Of a DNA stretch of 7,218 nucleotides, positions 6,207 to 7,218 are shown in pieces. This DNA is from Acidobacteriota bacterium. GTDB taxonomy: Bacteria; Acidobacteriota; Terriglobia; Acidiferrales; UBA7541. The notes beneath the pieces were generated by a model, which had not been told where the DNA came from, did no database searches, and saw nothing but the letters and a program-made list of their open reading frames with translations. The position numbers were made by a program, and so were the translations under genes. Each line of letters starts with the position of its first letter. Position 1 is the first letter of the stretch. The stretch covers positions 9,620 to 16,837 of the forward strand of contig PLZZ01000068.1 of NCBI GenBank assembly GCA_003153585.1, read 5' to 3'.

Positions 6207-7218
6207 TTACACGAGTTCGAATTTCAGTTCGCCCAGCTTTTCTACGCTGCACGCTATCTTATCGCCCGGCTTGAGCCATACTTGCTGGTCCTTGGGCTTG
6301 CCCTGGATTACGCCCTGGGGAGTGCCTGTGAAAATAATGTCGCCGGGTTTCAGCGTGATGACGCGGGACACGTAGCTGATTATCTTCCGCGTGTTAAAAA
6401 TGAAGTCGCTCGTATTGGAAGACTGCCGCGTCTCGCCGTTCACGCGGCACTCAATCTTCAAGTTGTCGGGATCGATCTGGTCGGCTGTCACCAGGTACGG
6501 GCCGAGCGGCGCGAACTGGTCCGGCGTCTTGCCCACCATCCACTGTCCACCGGTTTCCAGCTGCAGGTCCCGCGCGGTGAAATCGTTGCCGGTCGCGTAG
6601 CCGGCAACGCAGGAAAGCGCGTCCGCTTCGTTTACCGCTTTTGCTTCGCGTCCGATCGCTATTACCATCTCGGCTTCGTAGTCGAATTTCGTCGCGTATT
6701 CCACGGGCAGTTTTATGGTGCCCTTATGGCTGTTGAGCGCGGTGTTGAACTTGTTGAAAAGCACCGGCTGCTTCGGAATCGGCGCTCCGATCTCGATGGC
6801 ATGTTGCCGGTAGTTCAGCCCAATGCAGACAATTTTCTCGGGGCGCGTCACCACCGGGCCGAATTCGACCGTGTCTTCCTTCAGGTATGCTTTTTGCGCT
6901 TCCTTCGACTTGGCAGACGCGTTCACCAGCGCACTTAGGCTCGGGCCGTCTTCGTTCTGAAGCAAATCGTCAATTGTGGCCGGCGCGTGCATATGCAGAA
7001 TCTTCGCCGCTTCGACTACATCGAGGATCCCTTTCTCGTTTTTCACGCCCAGGCGGTATTCGGCGCCGCGGCGAATGTTCAATAAGATGAGTCCGCGCGT
7101 CATGCCATGCGCCTCCGGTCCGGCAGGTTTCGCCTTCGTAAGCGTTGCCGGCAGTCGGCCCGCGACCGCCATAGCCCAGACCGCGCCGGTGCCCTTCATG
7201 AAATTCCTGCGATTTTGC
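6207..7218 (-). CDS. fumarylacetoacetate hydrolase (FAH) family protein with Tat signal, N-terminus cut by window edge
   Basis: The frame runs from TAA at 6207-6209 to the right edge without a stop. An ATG exists at 7199, but the six codons upstream of it read QNRRNF, joined to MKGTGAVWAMAVAGRL: a twin-arginine motif (RRNFMK), a mild hydrophobic core, then a polar region. The true start is therefore beyond 7218. Counting from that ATG, an N-terminal domain spans about 33-110 (RGAEYRLGVKNEKGILDV), and the FAH catalytic domain spans about 122-330: KIVCIGLNYRQHA, FNKFNTAL, FDYEAEMVIAIG, YATGNDFTARDLQ, GPYLV, CRVNGETRQ, IIFTGTPQGV. The predicted metal ligands are Glu175, Glu177 and Asp206. Family members cleave or isomerise C-C bonds in acylpyruvates and ring-fission products using Mg or Mn. 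The substrate here is unknown. Export by Tat would place a folded metalloenzyme in the periplasm, which is unusual for this fold. Confidence 0.88.
   Translation of the reverse strand, partial: QNRRNFMKGTGAVWAMAVAGRLPATLTKAKPAGPEAHGMTRGLILLNIRRGAEYRLGVKNEKGILDVVEAAKILHMHAPATIDDLLQNEDGPSLSALVNASAKSKEAQKAYLKEDTVEFGPVVTRPEKIVCIGLNYRQHAIEIGAPIPKQPVLFNKFNTALNSHKGTIKLPVEYATKFDYEAEMVIAIGREAKAVNEADALSCVAGYATGNDFTARDLQLETGGQWMVGKTPDQFAPLGPYLVTADQIDPDNLKIECRVNGETRQSSNTSDFIFNTRKIISYVSRVITLKPGDIIFTGTPQGVIQGKPKDQQVWLKPGDKIACSVEKLGELKFELV

Noticed and set aside
6155..6208. GGAACG/CGTTCC arms followed by TTTT between the convergent genes, considered as a terminator
   Set aside because: The arms are six bases around a 38-base loop, and the four T residues overlap the stop codon of the FAH gene. 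This is too weak to call.
6153..6938. Open plus-strand frame (261 codons) opposite the FAH gene
   Set aside because: It starts at TTG without a ribosome site and mirrors the conserved FAH coding sequence; no domain was recognised.
1..7218. The two FAH-fold enzymes at the window ends as one catabolic cluster
   Set aside because: They lie on opposite strands, about 5.5 kb apart, with four unrelated envelope genes between them. One appears cytoplasmic and the other Tat-exported, so nothing supports a shared pathway.

Overview
The window is moderately GC-rich bacterial chromosome with six protein-coding genes, two of them cut by the window edges. The gene set fits a Gram-negative soil-type bacterium: an OprO/OprP-type outer-membrane porin, exported proteins with ordinary signal peptides, a twin-arginine (Tat) signal, strong Shine-Dalgarno sites and TTGACA-type promoters. 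The style (beta-propeller lipoproteins, small secreted proteins of unknown function, a Tat-targeted FAH enzyme) recalls Acidobacteriota. That taxonomic guess is an inference from gene content, not a demonstrated placement.

Layout. (1) 1-686 (+): the C-terminal part of a 2-keto-4-pentenoate hydratase family enzyme, whose N-terminus lies outside the window. (2) 687-1007: a 321-base gap with a good sigma70-type promoter (796-824) and a leader of about 175 nt rich in GTTCG/CGAAC half-sites. (3) 1008-2666 (+): a phosphate-selective-type porin with an N-terminal coiled coil. (4) 2811-4778 (+): a cysteine-rich probable lipoprotein built of beta-propeller-like repeats, followed by a strong intrinsic terminator (4805-4846). 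Genes 3 and 4 are probably one transcription unit. (5) 4860-5351 (-): a small secreted NTF2-like (SnoaL/DUF4440-type) protein with its own promoter (5380-5408). (6) 5580-6152 (+): a secreted protein of about 190 aa with a faint resemblance to the TagO/VasI type. (7) 6207-7218 (-): an FAH-family enzyme that reads out of the window through an RRNF twin-arginine motif, so it is exported by Tat and its true start is not visible.

How the genes relate. Five of the six products look exported, so the window is mainly envelope and periplasm genes rather than a metabolic operon. The porin and the propeller protein are the best candidates for a functional pair (outer-membrane channel plus envelope-anchored partner). 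The two FAH-fold enzymes at the ends are on opposite strands, far apart, and of different subfamilies. No transposase, integrase, CRISPR array, tRNA or rRNA was recognised. I do not see a convincing new multi-gene system. The points most worth checking are the Tat-exported FAH enzyme, the cysteine-rich propeller lipoprotein, the repeated GTTCG motif in the porin leader, and a cysteine-rich broken reading frame between the genes at 5351 and 5580.
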